Origin: a bacterium
Lineage (GTDB): Bacteria; Fidelibacterota; Marinisomatia; Marinisomatales; JAHJCW01
Assembly (NCBI GenBank): GCA_018812885.1
Contig: JAHJCW010000298.1
Coordinates: 1-10,474 of the forward strand
Length of the DNA: 10,474 bases
Direction of reading: 5' to 3'
This document shows, piece by piece, positions 1-6,625 of this stretch (position 1 is its first letter; each line of letters starts with the position of its first letter). Position numbers and translations under genes: made by a program. The notes below the pieces were generated by a model. The model was not told the origin of the DNA, did not search any database, and worked only from the letters and a program-made list of their open reading frames with translations.

Positions 1-1
1 T

Positions 2-817
2 ATTATTTTCTTTTGCTTATTCACTGCTTTTCCAATTATTTTTTCTTTCACTTTAATGTTTCATCGCTGGAATATTGTAGGCCCAATGCATTTTATCGGC
101 TTGGCGAATTTCCAACTTTTATTAAATGATCCTCTCTTCTGGAAATCTATCCTTAATACCCTCTGGTTTCTTTCTATTCATATTCCTCTTCAAGTAGGGA
201 TTGCTCTGCTTTTGGCAGCCATACTAAATGAAAAGATCAAAGGATTAATGTTTTTTCGTGCCTCCTTTTTTCTGCCGGTAGTTATTTCCGGAGTAGTGAT
301 CACCATCTTATGGAGGGAATTGTATTCAACGGAGACTGGTTATATTAATTTATTATTATCTACTTTTGGTATAACCAAAATTCCGTGGCTTACCAATACT
401 ACATTTGCAATGCCTTCGATTGCAATTATTGCAACTTGGAAAAATGTTGGTTTATATACTATACTTCTATTAGCTGCCCTTCAAAGTGTGCCACGACAGT
501 TGTATGAGGCAGCAACCTTGGACGGTGCGAATAAAGTACAACAATTCTTACATATTACTGTTCCGGTCATTAATCCGGTGGTAGTAATGGTTGTTATTCT
601 ATCGACTATTAATGGGTTTAATCTCTTTATTGAACCGTATATTATGACCGGTGGCAGTCCGCTTAATAGCACATTATCAGTTGTTCTATATATTTATAAA
701 CAGGCATTTAGTTTTTATAAAATGGGTTATGCTGCCACAATGGGTTTTGCTTTGGCATTGATTATTTTTTCTGTTGCATTAATACAAAGAAGGTTTCTGG
801 AAAAGGATCCAACATAA
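2..817 (+). CDS. Sugar ABC transporter permease, MalF/UgpA type (5' end outside window)
   Basis: Inner-membrane permease that forms half of the translocation channel of a carbohydrate ABC importer, paired with the next gene. The reading frame is open from base 2, so the ATG at 56 is internal: the residues before it (FPIIFSF and neighbours) are the end of the first membrane helix that begins these permeases. Numbered from the ATG at 56, hydrophobic segments lie near residues 34-56, 70-86, 119-141, 172-192 and 228-245. The cytoplasmic EAA loop that docks on the ATPase is at 151-170 (EAATLDGANK followed by VQQFLHITVP). The stop overlaps the next start (TAATG), implying translational coupling. 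The substrate cannot be read from the permease; the neighbouring GH130 gene suggests a beta-mannoside or similar oligosaccharide. Family assignment is secure. Confidence 0.93.
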   Translation: MIFFCLFTAFPIIFSFTLMFHRWNIVGPMHFIGLANFQLLLNDPLFWKSILNTLWFLSIHIPLQVGIALLLAAILNEKIKGLMFFRASFFLPVVISGVVITILWRELYSTETGYINLLLSTFGITKIPWLTNTTFAMPSIAIIATWKNVGLYTILLLAALQSVPRQLYEAATLDGANKVQQFLHITVPVINPVVVMVVILSTINGFNLFIEPYIMTGGSPLNSTLSVVLYIYKQAFSFYKMGYAATMGFALALIIFSVALIQRRFLEKDPT

Positions 818-1635
818 TGAGTAAGATCAATAAAATAATTGGATACCTTATTCTATTATTAGGAGCTTTAACTTTCCTGTTTCCCTTTATCTGGATGGCA
901 TCGGCTACTTTAAAACCGGAAATTGAGATCACTCAGTTGAACCTAATTCCTTCGAAAATAACTTTTGAGAGTTATAAATCTGTCTTTCAAAAAATTCCTA
1001 TAATACGCGCCTTTATTAATAGTCTTTTTGTTACATCAGCTATTACCTCCAGTGTGTTGATATTTAGTTCAATGGTCGGTTATGCGCTTGCACGATTACG
1101 TTTCAAAGGACAGAAAGTCATATTTAATCTTATCCTTTTCACAATGATGATACCATTTCAGATCACCCTTATCCCTACCTATATCTTAATCGTCAAATTT
1201 GGATGGGTGAATACTTATCAAGGTTTAATTGTCCCCGGTATGATAAGTGCCTTTGCAATTGTACTTTTTCGTCAATACTTTAAATCCATTCCTGAAGATC
1301 TGTTAGATGCTGCTCGTATTGATGGTTGCCACGAAATATCGATATTATTCAGAGTTATTTGGCCTAATTCTTTACCAGCCCTCGCTACGGTTGGAATCAT
1401 TACTTTTCTAACAACCTGGAATGAAGTATTATGGCCATTAATTATTATTCGCGATCAGCAATTGATGACTATGCCTCAAATGGTAACATTATTTTCAATC
1501 GGCGGTTCAGCCGAAGCACAACAGGGCGTTATACTGGCTTCAGCAATGCTTTTAGCAATTCCGATTGTGACATTGTATTTATTTTTTCAAAGATATATTA
1601 TTGAATCTATGGTTTCTTCAGGAATAAAAGGATAA
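817..1635 (+). CDS. Sugar ABC transporter permease, MalG/UgpE type
   Basis: Second channel-forming subunit of the carbohydrate importer, 272 residues, the usual length for the family. It starts with a short cytoplasmic tail and a first helix at about residues 8-29, and further hydrophobic segments lie near 70-93, 103-126, 138-152, 188-208 and 238-258. The EAA loop at 164-183 begins DAARIDGCHE and continues through RVIWP, the standard MalG-type docking motif for the ATPase. AAGGA at 803-807 serves as ribosome binding site inside the upstream gene, and the ATG overlaps that gene's stop by one base. The GH130 gene follows after 2 nt. The gene is intact. Confidence 0.94.
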   Translation: MSKINKIIGYLILLLGALTFLFPFIWMASATLKPEIEITQLNLIPSKITFESYKSVFQKIPIIRAFINSLFVTSAITSSVLIFSSMVGYALARLRFKGQKVIFNLILFTMMIPFQITLIPTYILIVKFGWVNTYQGLIVPGMISAFAIVLFRQYFKSIPEDLLDAARIDGCHEISILFRVIWPNSLPALATVGIITFLTTWNEVLWPLIIIRDQQLMTMPQMVTLFSIGGSAEAQQGVILASAMLLAIPIVTLYLFFQRYIIESMVSSGIKG

Positions 1636-1637
1636 AA

Positions 1638-2540
1638 ATGAAATTAATAAGAATGTCAGAAAAACCTGTTTTGGAACCGGTTAAAAATCATCCTTGGGAA
1701 AAATCAGCAGTATTTAATGCAGCAATGGTTCATGAAAATGGATTGTTCCATATGATATATCGGGCAACTGATATTGGTGGGCACGACAAATACGGCCGAT
1801 ATATTAACACACTCGGATATGCAGTTAGTAAGGATCTTTTAACTTGGCATAGGCATAATAAACCGATTTTATCAAATGATGTTCCGCAAGAATTGAGAGG
1901 ACCCGAAGATCCTCGAATAGTAAAAATAGAGAATACTTTTTATATGACATATACCGGTTTTGGTGGTAGGGCATTAGGTGATTTCAGAATATGTATGGCA
2001 ACGTCAACCGATCTTGTAAATTGGAAACGGCATGGAGTAATGCTTGATGAACCTAATAAGAATTCATCGTTATTTCCTGAAAAAATTAATGGCAGATATT
2101 GTATGCTTCACCGTCGTTATACCGATATTTGGATTTGTTTTTCAGATGATCTGAAACATTGGGAAGATCACAAAAAGGTAATGTCGTCAATACCTGATTC
2201 ATGGAACAAAGTCCGAATTGGAATCGCCGGACCTCCGGTTAAAATTAAAGATGGATGGTTTCTGATATTTCATGGTGTTGATGAAAATAATCATTATCGG
2301 TTAGGTGCGGCTTTATTGGATTATGAGAATCCTGAAATTGTATTGGCGAGACAAAATACTCCAATCATCGAACCGGAATTAAGTTGGGAAATTAATGGTT
2401 TTATTCCCAATGTTATATTTTCATGTGCAACGGTTTTACACGAGGATAGAGTATATTGTTGTTATGGTGGTGCTGATACGGTTATTGGGATTGCATATAT
2501 AGATCTTAAGGATATTAGATTTGATTATTCAAAATGGTAA
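1638..2540 (+). CDS. GH130-family beta-mannoside phosphorylase-like enzyme
   Basis: Cytoplasmic five-bladed beta-propeller enzyme of glycoside hydrolase family 130. Characterised members phosphorolyse beta-linked mannosides, releasing mannose-1-phosphate; a few are hydrolases. The family signature GPEDPR is at residues 88-93, with Asp91 the expected proton donor. Other family hallmarks are Arg42 in the YRATD segment, the basic cluster HRR at 158-160, FHG at 211-213, Tyr220-Arg221, and YGGAD at 276-280 closing the propeller. The basic cluster and the FHG histidine match positions that bind phosphate in phosphorylase members, so I favour phosphorolysis over hydrolysis. At 300 residues it is near the usual size. 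AAAGGAT at 1627-1633 is the ribosome binding site, and no signal peptide is present. The position between permease and ATPase genes implies it acts on the imported sugar. The exact linkage cannot be determined. Confidence 0.85.
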   Translation: MKLIRMSEKPVLEPVKNHPWEKSAVFNAAMVHENGLFHMIYRATDIGGHDKYGRYINTLGYAVSKDLLTWHRHNKPILSNDVPQELRGPEDPRIVKIENTFYMTYTGFGGRALGDFRICMATSTDLVNWKRHGVMLDEPNKNSSLFPEKINGRYCMLHRRYTDIWICFSDDLKHWEDHKKVMSSIPDSWNKVRIGIAGPPVKIKDGWFLIFHGVDENNHYRLGAALLDYENPEIVLARQNTPIIEPELSWEINGFIPNVIFSCATVLHEDRVYCCYGGADTVIGIAYIDLKDIRFDYSKW

Positions 2541-2541
2541 A

Positions 2542-3774
2542 ATGAAAAAAATATTTATTATAATCTGTACATTTATTTTACTTGGCTGCTCGAATACTCC
2601 GGGAGCAAAAAATGAATTAATCAAATCTCCTATCAATCTTTCTCATGCCTTATCATTAATTGACAGCATGGTTGTTGAAGATGAGATGATTGCATATATT
2701 TGGATCTATAGTGATGCTCCCGATTATGTACCGATAGCAGCTTCGCAAGAGGGTATTACTTGTGTTGACGATGTTGGGCGGTTTTTAGAAATTATTGAGC
2801 ATGAGATCCTTGTTTATCAAAAAAGTGATTTAATACCTTTAGCAAGAAAACTTACCAAGTTTTTATTGTACATGAGCATGGATGACGGTTCTTGGAACAA
2901 CTTTATGTACGCTGATGGAACTCGTAATATAAACCATCAAAATAGCGAAGCGGAATTTGGATGGTGGGCTATTCGAGGTTTAAGAGGTCTTGTAGCTGCT
3001 TATAAAATATTTGAAAATTCCGAAATTGATAGTCAACTTGTGCAGAGAATAACTAAGCAAATTGAAGCTGCTAATGTTTATATTCAAAATGCACTATCTA
3101 ATTATCCATCAAAAAATTTAACCTATTTAGGAATGAGACCAGCATGGTTAATTAAAAATGCTCCCGACCTGAATAGTGAATTATTAATTAGTCTAACAAA
3201 GTTACATAATACCGAAAAATTTGATTATTATAATGAAATCGAAAAAATCGCAAAAGGAATAATTGGTTACCAGTATCGGAATACGGGTCATGATTTGGAT
3301 GGTATGTTCCTTTGTTGGAATAATACGTGGCATAACTGGGGCAATAACCAAGCCTATGCTTTACTTGAAGCATATAAGGTTACCGGTGATACTACTTTGC
3401 TTACAGGCGTTAAAGTATGGGCAGATTCATTTATCCCATTTTTAGAGAAAGTCGGTTTTCCGAATGAGATCACCGTAGATCATAATGGAAATTATACAAC
3501 TGAAACATACCCTCAGATTGCATATGGTTTTAATTCTCTATACCATGGAATGAAAACTCTAGCGGATATTACAAATGAACAAAAGTATGCGTTGGCAGCG
3601 GAGAATATTTTTGCGTGGTTTATTGGTCAGAATAAAGCAGGTATTTCTATATATGATATTAAGAGTGGACGATGTTGTGATGGGATTGACAGAGAAAATA
3701 GTATAAATATGAATTCAGGGGCTGAATCTACCATAGAGTGTCTATCTGCAATCCAAATGCGAGGGAAAATATAA
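2542..3774 (+). CDS. Lipoprotein with (alpha/alpha)6 glycosidase-like domain, function unknown
   Basis: Predicted lipid-anchored protein of 410 residues. The ATG at 2542 is preferred over a TTG at 2521 because it gives a complete lipoprotein signal: MKK, a hydrophobic stretch at 4-14, and lipobox LLGC with the modified Cys at 16. Ser follows at +2, which in Lol-type systems favours the outer membrane. The body is helical with repeated aromatic and acidic motifs typical of six-hairpin (alpha/alpha)6 barrels: CVDDVGR at 74-80, DDGSWNNF at 114-121, EAEFGWWAIRGL at 137-148 and GAESTIECL at 393-401. From memory, similar CVDD, DGxxxNF and GAEST motifs occur in uncharacterised domains attached to or near bacterial glycosyltransferases and carbohydrate operons. 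The start lies 1 nt after the GH130 stop. It may trim or bind an oligosaccharide before import, but no activity can be assigned. Confidence 0.75.
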   Translation: MKKIFIIICTFILLGCSNTPGAKNELIKSPINLSHALSLIDSMVVEDEMIAYIWIYSDAPDYVPIAASQEGITCVDDVGRFLEIIEHEILVYQKSDLIPLARKLTKFLLYMSMDDGSWNNFMYADGTRNINHQNSEAEFGWWAIRGLRGLVAAYKIFENSEIDSQLVQRITKQIEAANVYIQNALSNYPSKNLTYLGMRPAWLIKNAPDLNSELLISLTKLHNTEKFDYYNEIEKIAKGIIGYQYRNTGHDLDGMFLCWNNTWHNWGNNQAYALLEAYKVTGDTTLLTGVKVWADSFIPFLEKVGFPNEITVDHNGNYTTETYPQIAYGFNSLYHGMKTLADITNEQKYALAAENIFAWFIGQNKAGISIYDIKSGRCCDGIDRENSINMNSGAESTIECLSAIQMRGKI

Positions 3775-3786
3775 ATAAGGGATATT

Positions 3787-4866
3787 ATGGCTTCAATTAA
3801 ATTTGAAAATATTAAAAAGATATATGAACCTGATAATGTTGTTGTAAAAGATTTTTCCCTCAATATCGAAGACGGAGAATTTGTTGTTTTAGTTGGACCA
3901 TCAGGTTGTGGTAAATCAACATTACTTAGAATGATTGCCGGGTTAGAGACACCAACTGAGGGAAATATATTGATAGATGATCAAATAGTGAACACTATTG
4001 CTCCAAAAGATCGCAACGTTGCGATGGTATTCCAAAATTATGCACTTTATCCACATATGAGTGTATTTGACAATTTAGCATTTGGATTACGTTTAAGAAA
4101 ATTTAATAAAGTAGAAATTAGAGAGCGAGTACATAAAGCAGCAGAGATCCTAAAGATCACTTCATTATTAGGGCGTAAACCAAAACAGTTATCCGGTGGA
4201 GAACGTCAGCGTATTGCTTTGGGTCGTGCTATAGTTCGTGATCCGAGTGTGTTTTTATTTGATGAACCACTTTCTAATCTTGATGCAAAATTACGTGTTC
4301 ATATGCGTGCAGAGATTAAAAAGTTGCATCAGCAATTAAAAACAACAATGGTTTATGTTACCCATGATCAAGTAGAGGCTATGACGATTGGAGACCGAAT
4401 AATTATTTTAAATGATGGTATTATTCAGCAAATCGGAACACCGTTAAATGTATATAAAAATCCTGCGAATATTTTTGTAGCCGGATTTATCGGTTCCCCG
4501 CCGATGAACTTTATTACAGGTGAAATAAGTAATAATGTATTTTCATTTGATAATTTGAATATGAAACTCACTAAAGCAATGGTTCATGAAAGTGATAAGG
4601 GAACAAAAAAAATGGTTGTCGGTATTCGACCGGAAGATATTAGTTTTTCAAAAAAGGGACTTGATTATAAGCTGATTTTTGAAGAACAATTGGGCAATGA
4701 ATCGCTTATTTATATTAAAGTTGGTGATCAAAACTTAGTAGTAAGAGTTGCACAAGATAATCCCGGACCACATAATGAGAATAATAAGATATCATTAAAT
4801 ATGCTGAAAGCATGCTTCTTTGATCCTAAAATAGGAAACCGGATAAATATTATTAATACTGATTAG
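3787..4866 (+). CDS. Sugar ABC transporter ATPase, MalK/MsmK/UgpC type
   Basis: Cytoplasmic ATPase that powers the importer formed by the two permeases; 359 residues, normal for the group. All catalytic motifs are intact: Walker A GPSGCGKST at 37-45, Q-loop Gln83, signature LSGGERQR at 135-142, Walker B VFLFDE at 155-160, D-loop SNLD at 163-166 and switch His193 in VTHDQ. The region after about residue 235 is the TOBE/MalK-like regulatory domain, including the GIRPEDI segment. AAGGG just upstream (about 3777-3781) is the ribosome binding site. It is the last gene of the operon. ATPases of this type often serve several importers in one cell, so the substrate is set by the permeases and the missing binding protein. 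The gene is intact. Confidence 0.95.
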   Translation: MASIKFENIKKIYEPDNVVVKDFSLNIEDGEFVVLVGPSGCGKSTLLRMIAGLETPTEGNILIDDQIVNTIAPKDRNVAMVFQNYALYPHMSVFDNLAFGLRLRKFNKVEIRERVHKAAEILKITSLLGRKPKQLSGGERQRIALGRAIVRDPSVFLFDEPLSNLDAKLRVHMRAEIKKLHQQLKTTMVYVTHDQVEAMTIGDRIIILNDGIIQQIGTPLNVYKNPANIFVAGFIGSPPMNFITGEISNNVFSFDNLNMKLTKAMVHESDKGTKKMVVGIRPEDISFSKKGLDYKLIFEEQLGNESLIYIKVGDQNLVVRVAQDNPGPHNENNKISLNMLKACFFDPKIGNRINIINTD

Positions 4867-4940
4867 CATAAGGGTTAGTTTTAGCATATATTGACCTGTA
4901 AGTGCTGATATTATTGATACTTTGTTAGGCTCATAGCCGG

Positions 4941-4961
4941 ACTTACTTCAATCAAGTGAGT
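4941..4961 (+). terminator. Weak stem-loop downstream of the ABC operon
   Basis: ACTTACTT at 4941-4948 and AAGTGAGT at 4954-4961 can pair as an 8-bp stem with one G-U pair and a CAATC loop. It lies 75 nt after the ATPase stop and before the hydrogenase promoter, where a terminator is expected. No uridine run follows, so it is a poor intrinsic terminator and may only be a 3' mRNA end structure. Confidence 0.25.
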
Positions 4962-4987
4962 ATTTGGAGTTATAGTAAACAATTTAG

Positions 4988-5016
4988 TTGATAATCAGAC
5001 CATATTATCGTATAAT
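4988..5016 (+). promoter_or_regulatory. Candidate sigma70-type promoter of the hydrogenase region
   Basis: TTGATA at 4988-4993 and a perfect TATAAT at 5011-5016 are separated by 17 nt, the optimal spacing. Transcription would start near 5023 and give a leader of roughly 85 nt before the first possible start codon at 5107. It is the best promoter match I found in the window and lies in the only sizeable gap upstream of the hydrogenase genes. A palindrome overlaps its -10 box. Confidence 0.6.
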
Positions 5017-5018
5017 AT
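5002..5018. promoter_or_regulatory. Palindrome overlapping the -10 box (possible operator)
   Basis: ATATTAT, a CGT spacer and ATAATAT form a perfect 7-bp inverted repeat covering the -10 element of the candidate hydrogenase promoter. It resembles the palindrome at 9205-9223 in front of the merR gene. The sequence is AT-only apart from the spacer, so chance occurrence is possible in this AT-rich DNA. Confidence 0.35.
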
Positions 5019-5106
5019 ATTACTAAAAAATATTGATTATTGTATTTTGGACTTTATTGAGATTCAGTTAACGGTCACTTTTTAAAAATAAACGGTGAGG
5101 TGTATA

Positions 5107-5238
5107 ATGAAGGATGTGATTTATAACGGGACATTCTATTCAGTCAAATTTCTGCATCTTCTAAGCAACCATTTACTATTATTTATTTCACGTCTAACTG
5201 GGAAAAGTGATAAAAATAAAAACATGGATGGCTATTAA
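5107..5238 (+). CDS. Possible 43-residue small ORF ahead of the membrane protein gene
   Basis: A short frame opens at an ATG placed 6 nt after GGTGAGG (5094-5100), a good ribosome binding site, and it is the first start codon after the candidate promoter. The product begins MKDVIYNGTF and has a mildly hydrophobic middle (LHLLSNHLLLFIS) and a basic tail. It matches no family I recognise. Its end overlaps the next gene by 32 nt in a different frame, so it could be a coupling leader peptide or a remnant of a broken gene. Nothing else supports it as a protein. Confidence 0.25.
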   Translation: MKDVIYNGTFYSVKFLHLLSNHLLLFISRLTGKSDKNKNMDGY

Positions 5239-5407
5239 CTTTGTTTTAATCGTTGTATTTGGTCTTGCATTAGTTGTTATACCAAAACGATTTCTTTTAT
5301 CGTATAGTAATCTCTTAGATACACCAATGGAATACATCGGACAACTATTTGGAGCTGCTTTTATTAGACTTGCCGTTTTGACGTGGCTATCTTGCATTTT
5401 TATATAA
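5207..5407 (+). CDS. Small two-helix membrane protein, apparently truncated
   Basis: A 66-residue hydrophobic protein starting at GTG, with a GGGA close upstream; an alternative ATG lies at 5228. One helix is at about residues 8-25 (AINFVLIVVFGLALVVIP) and a second at about 45-65 (GQLFGAAFIRLAVLTWLS). The layout of helix, Pro, short loop, LFGAA-type helix ending in W resembles the first half of uncharacterised four-helix membrane proteins of roughly 120-130 residues that I recall from many bacteria. The second half is missing: after the TAA there is no recognisable continuation in any frame before the hydrogenase gene starts 71 nt later. It is therefore either a true short form or a 3'-truncated gene. 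It is the first clear coding frame after the promoter, directly upstream of the hydrogenase. Function is unknown. Confidence 0.5.
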   Translation: MIKIKTWMAINFVLIVVFGLALVVIPKRFLLSYSNLLDTPMEYIGQLFGAAFIRLAVLTWLSCIFI

Positions 5408-5478
5408 TTTATTGACTTATGGAGCAATAAAAAATAACTTAATTAATAGTATCCCCGAATTAACCATGGAGGAATAGC

Positions 5479-6444
5479 ATGTCAAAACACCAAATAAAAC
5501 AAGCTTTCGCAGATAATCTCGCGATAAATCTTGACGCTTACGGATTTTCCCGCCGCGATTTTCTGAAATTCTGCACAGCAATTACTGCTACGATGGGATT
5601 GCCTTTCAGTATGTCTAAATTGATAGCAAAGACTATTGAAGATCCAACCCGTCCACCGGTCATTTGGCTACATTTTCAAGAATGTACCGGTTGTACGGAA
5701 TCTTTGTTAAGGGCAACCCATCCAAAAGTAGAGAGTTTAGTTTTAGATCTAATTTCATTAGATTATTCTGAAACACTTTGTGCAGCCGCTGGCCATCAAG
5801 CAGAAGAAGTACTACATCAATCAATGAAAAAAAATAAAGGTAAATATATTTTAGTGGTCGAAGGCTCTATACCAACTAAAGATGATGGCATATATTGTAA
5901 GATAGCAGGGGAAACGGCGTTGCAATCAGTTAAAGAAGTTGGAGAACATTGTGCAGTAGCTATTGCGATTGGATCATGTGCGTCGTGGGGTGGAGTACAA
6001 TCAACTTTCTCCAATCCAACCGGAGCTACTCCTTTATATAAAATATTAACTGATAAGCCTGTTGTTAATATACCCGGTTGTCCACCTAACCCGTATAACT
6101 TCCTTTCAACAGTTCTGTATTATTTAACTTTAAGAAAACTCCCTGAGTTAGATTCAAAGAATAGACCAAAATTTGGGTATGGAAGATTAATTCACGAAAA
6201 TTGTGAACGTCGTCCGCATTTCGAAGCAGGGCGATTGGTTTTACAATTTGGTGATGAAGGACACCGTCAAGGATACTGTTTATATGAGATGGGTTGTAAA
6301 GGACAGGAAACTTATGCGAATTGTCCATCAATTCTATTTGGTGATGTTGGCTCCGGATCGTGGCCTGTAGGTACCGGACATCCCTGTTTTGGATGTACAG
6401 AAGAAGGAGTCGGATTTACAAAGCATGTATATGAAACAAGCTAG
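5479..6444 (+). CDS. hybO: Group 1 [NiFe] hydrogenase small subunit (HybO-like), C-terminus lost by frameshift
   Basis: FeS electron-relay subunit of a periplasm-facing H2-uptake hydrogenase, partner of the large subunit encoded next. A twin-arginine signal, SRRDFLK at 24-30 followed by a hydrophobic stretch, exports the folded dimer. Cluster ligands are all visible: proximal Cys69, Cys72, Cys167, Cys201; distal His239, Cys242, Cys267, Cys273; medial Cys282, Cys303, Cys306. Gly71 and Gly172 occupy the positions where oxygen-tolerant enzymes carry two extra cysteines, so the proximal cluster is the standard type. The sequence follows E. coli HybO closely (for example GRLIHE, CERRPHF and FGDEGHR). 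GGAGGA at 5468-5473 is a strong ribosome binding site. The frame stops at 321 residues, against about 370 for the family, because of an extra base near 6436. The lost C-terminal segment normally carries the membrane helix. Confidence 0.9.
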   Translation: MSKHQIKQAFADNLAINLDAYGFSRRDFLKFCTAITATMGLPFSMSKLIAKTIEDPTRPPVIWLHFQECTGCTESLLRATHPKVESLVLDLISLDYSETLCAAAGHQAEEVLHQSMKKNKGKYILVVEGSIPTKDDGIYCKIAGETALQSVKEVGEHCAVAIAIGSCASWGGVQSTFSNPTGATPLYKILTDKPVVNIPGCPPNPYNFLSTVLYYLTLRKLPELDSKNRPKFGYGRLIHENCERRPHFEAGRLVLQFGDEGHRQGYCLYEMGCKGQETYANCPSILFGDVGSGSWPVGTGHPCFGCTEEGVGFTKHVYETS

Positions 6445-6625
6445 CTTAATTTCGGTAACGCCACCGGCATTTTATCCGGACGTTGTAGGCAAAAAGAATG
6501 TCAGGATTTCCCCAGGCGCAGCAGCAATACTTGGCGTTTGTAAAATGGCTGCCTGTTTTTACAAAATATTAAACATACAACATCTTAACAGGGAGTTATA
6601 CTCATGTCAAAAAGAATTACAGTAG
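6437..6625 (+). pseudogene. Out-of-frame C-terminal tail of the hydrogenase small subunit
   Basis: In the +2 frame right after the small-subunit frame breaks, the translation reads QASLISVTPPAFYPDVV followed by ISPGAAAILG, the expected continuation of group 1 small subunits after the GVGFTK segment. Dropping one A from the AAA at 6434-6436 joins the two parts into one frame. The normal Ala/Gly-rich membrane helix after SPGAAA is absent. The frame runs on to 6625, into the large-subunit gene. A second one-base skip at 6536 would instead give FVKWLPVFTKY and a stop at 6570-6572, a more natural end but a weaker inference. No good start or ribosome binding site supports separate translation of this segment. 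Confidence 0.75.

Noticed and set aside
2521..2541. TTG start for the lipoprotein, adding seven residues
   Set aside because: The ATG at 2542 gives a canonical lipoprotein signal peptide and avoids overlap with the GH130 gene.
4867..5106. CRISPR array, riboswitch or RNA gene in the gap before the hydrogenase operon
   Set aside because: No regularly spaced repeats, no recognisable riboswitch core and no tRNA-like fold were seen; the gap holds only a weak stem-loop and the candidate promoter.
6430..6450. Programmed frameshift in the hydrogenase small subunit
   Set aside because: There is no classical X-XXY-YYZ slippery heptamer or obvious downstream stem-loop, and hydrogenase small subunits are not known to use recoding. 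A one-base insertion explains it.
6389..6625. Separate 78-residue gene starting at the ATG at 6389
   Set aside because: Its first 16 codons overlap conserved small-subunit sequence (CFGC, EEGVGF) in another frame, and the rest is the displaced small-subunit tail.
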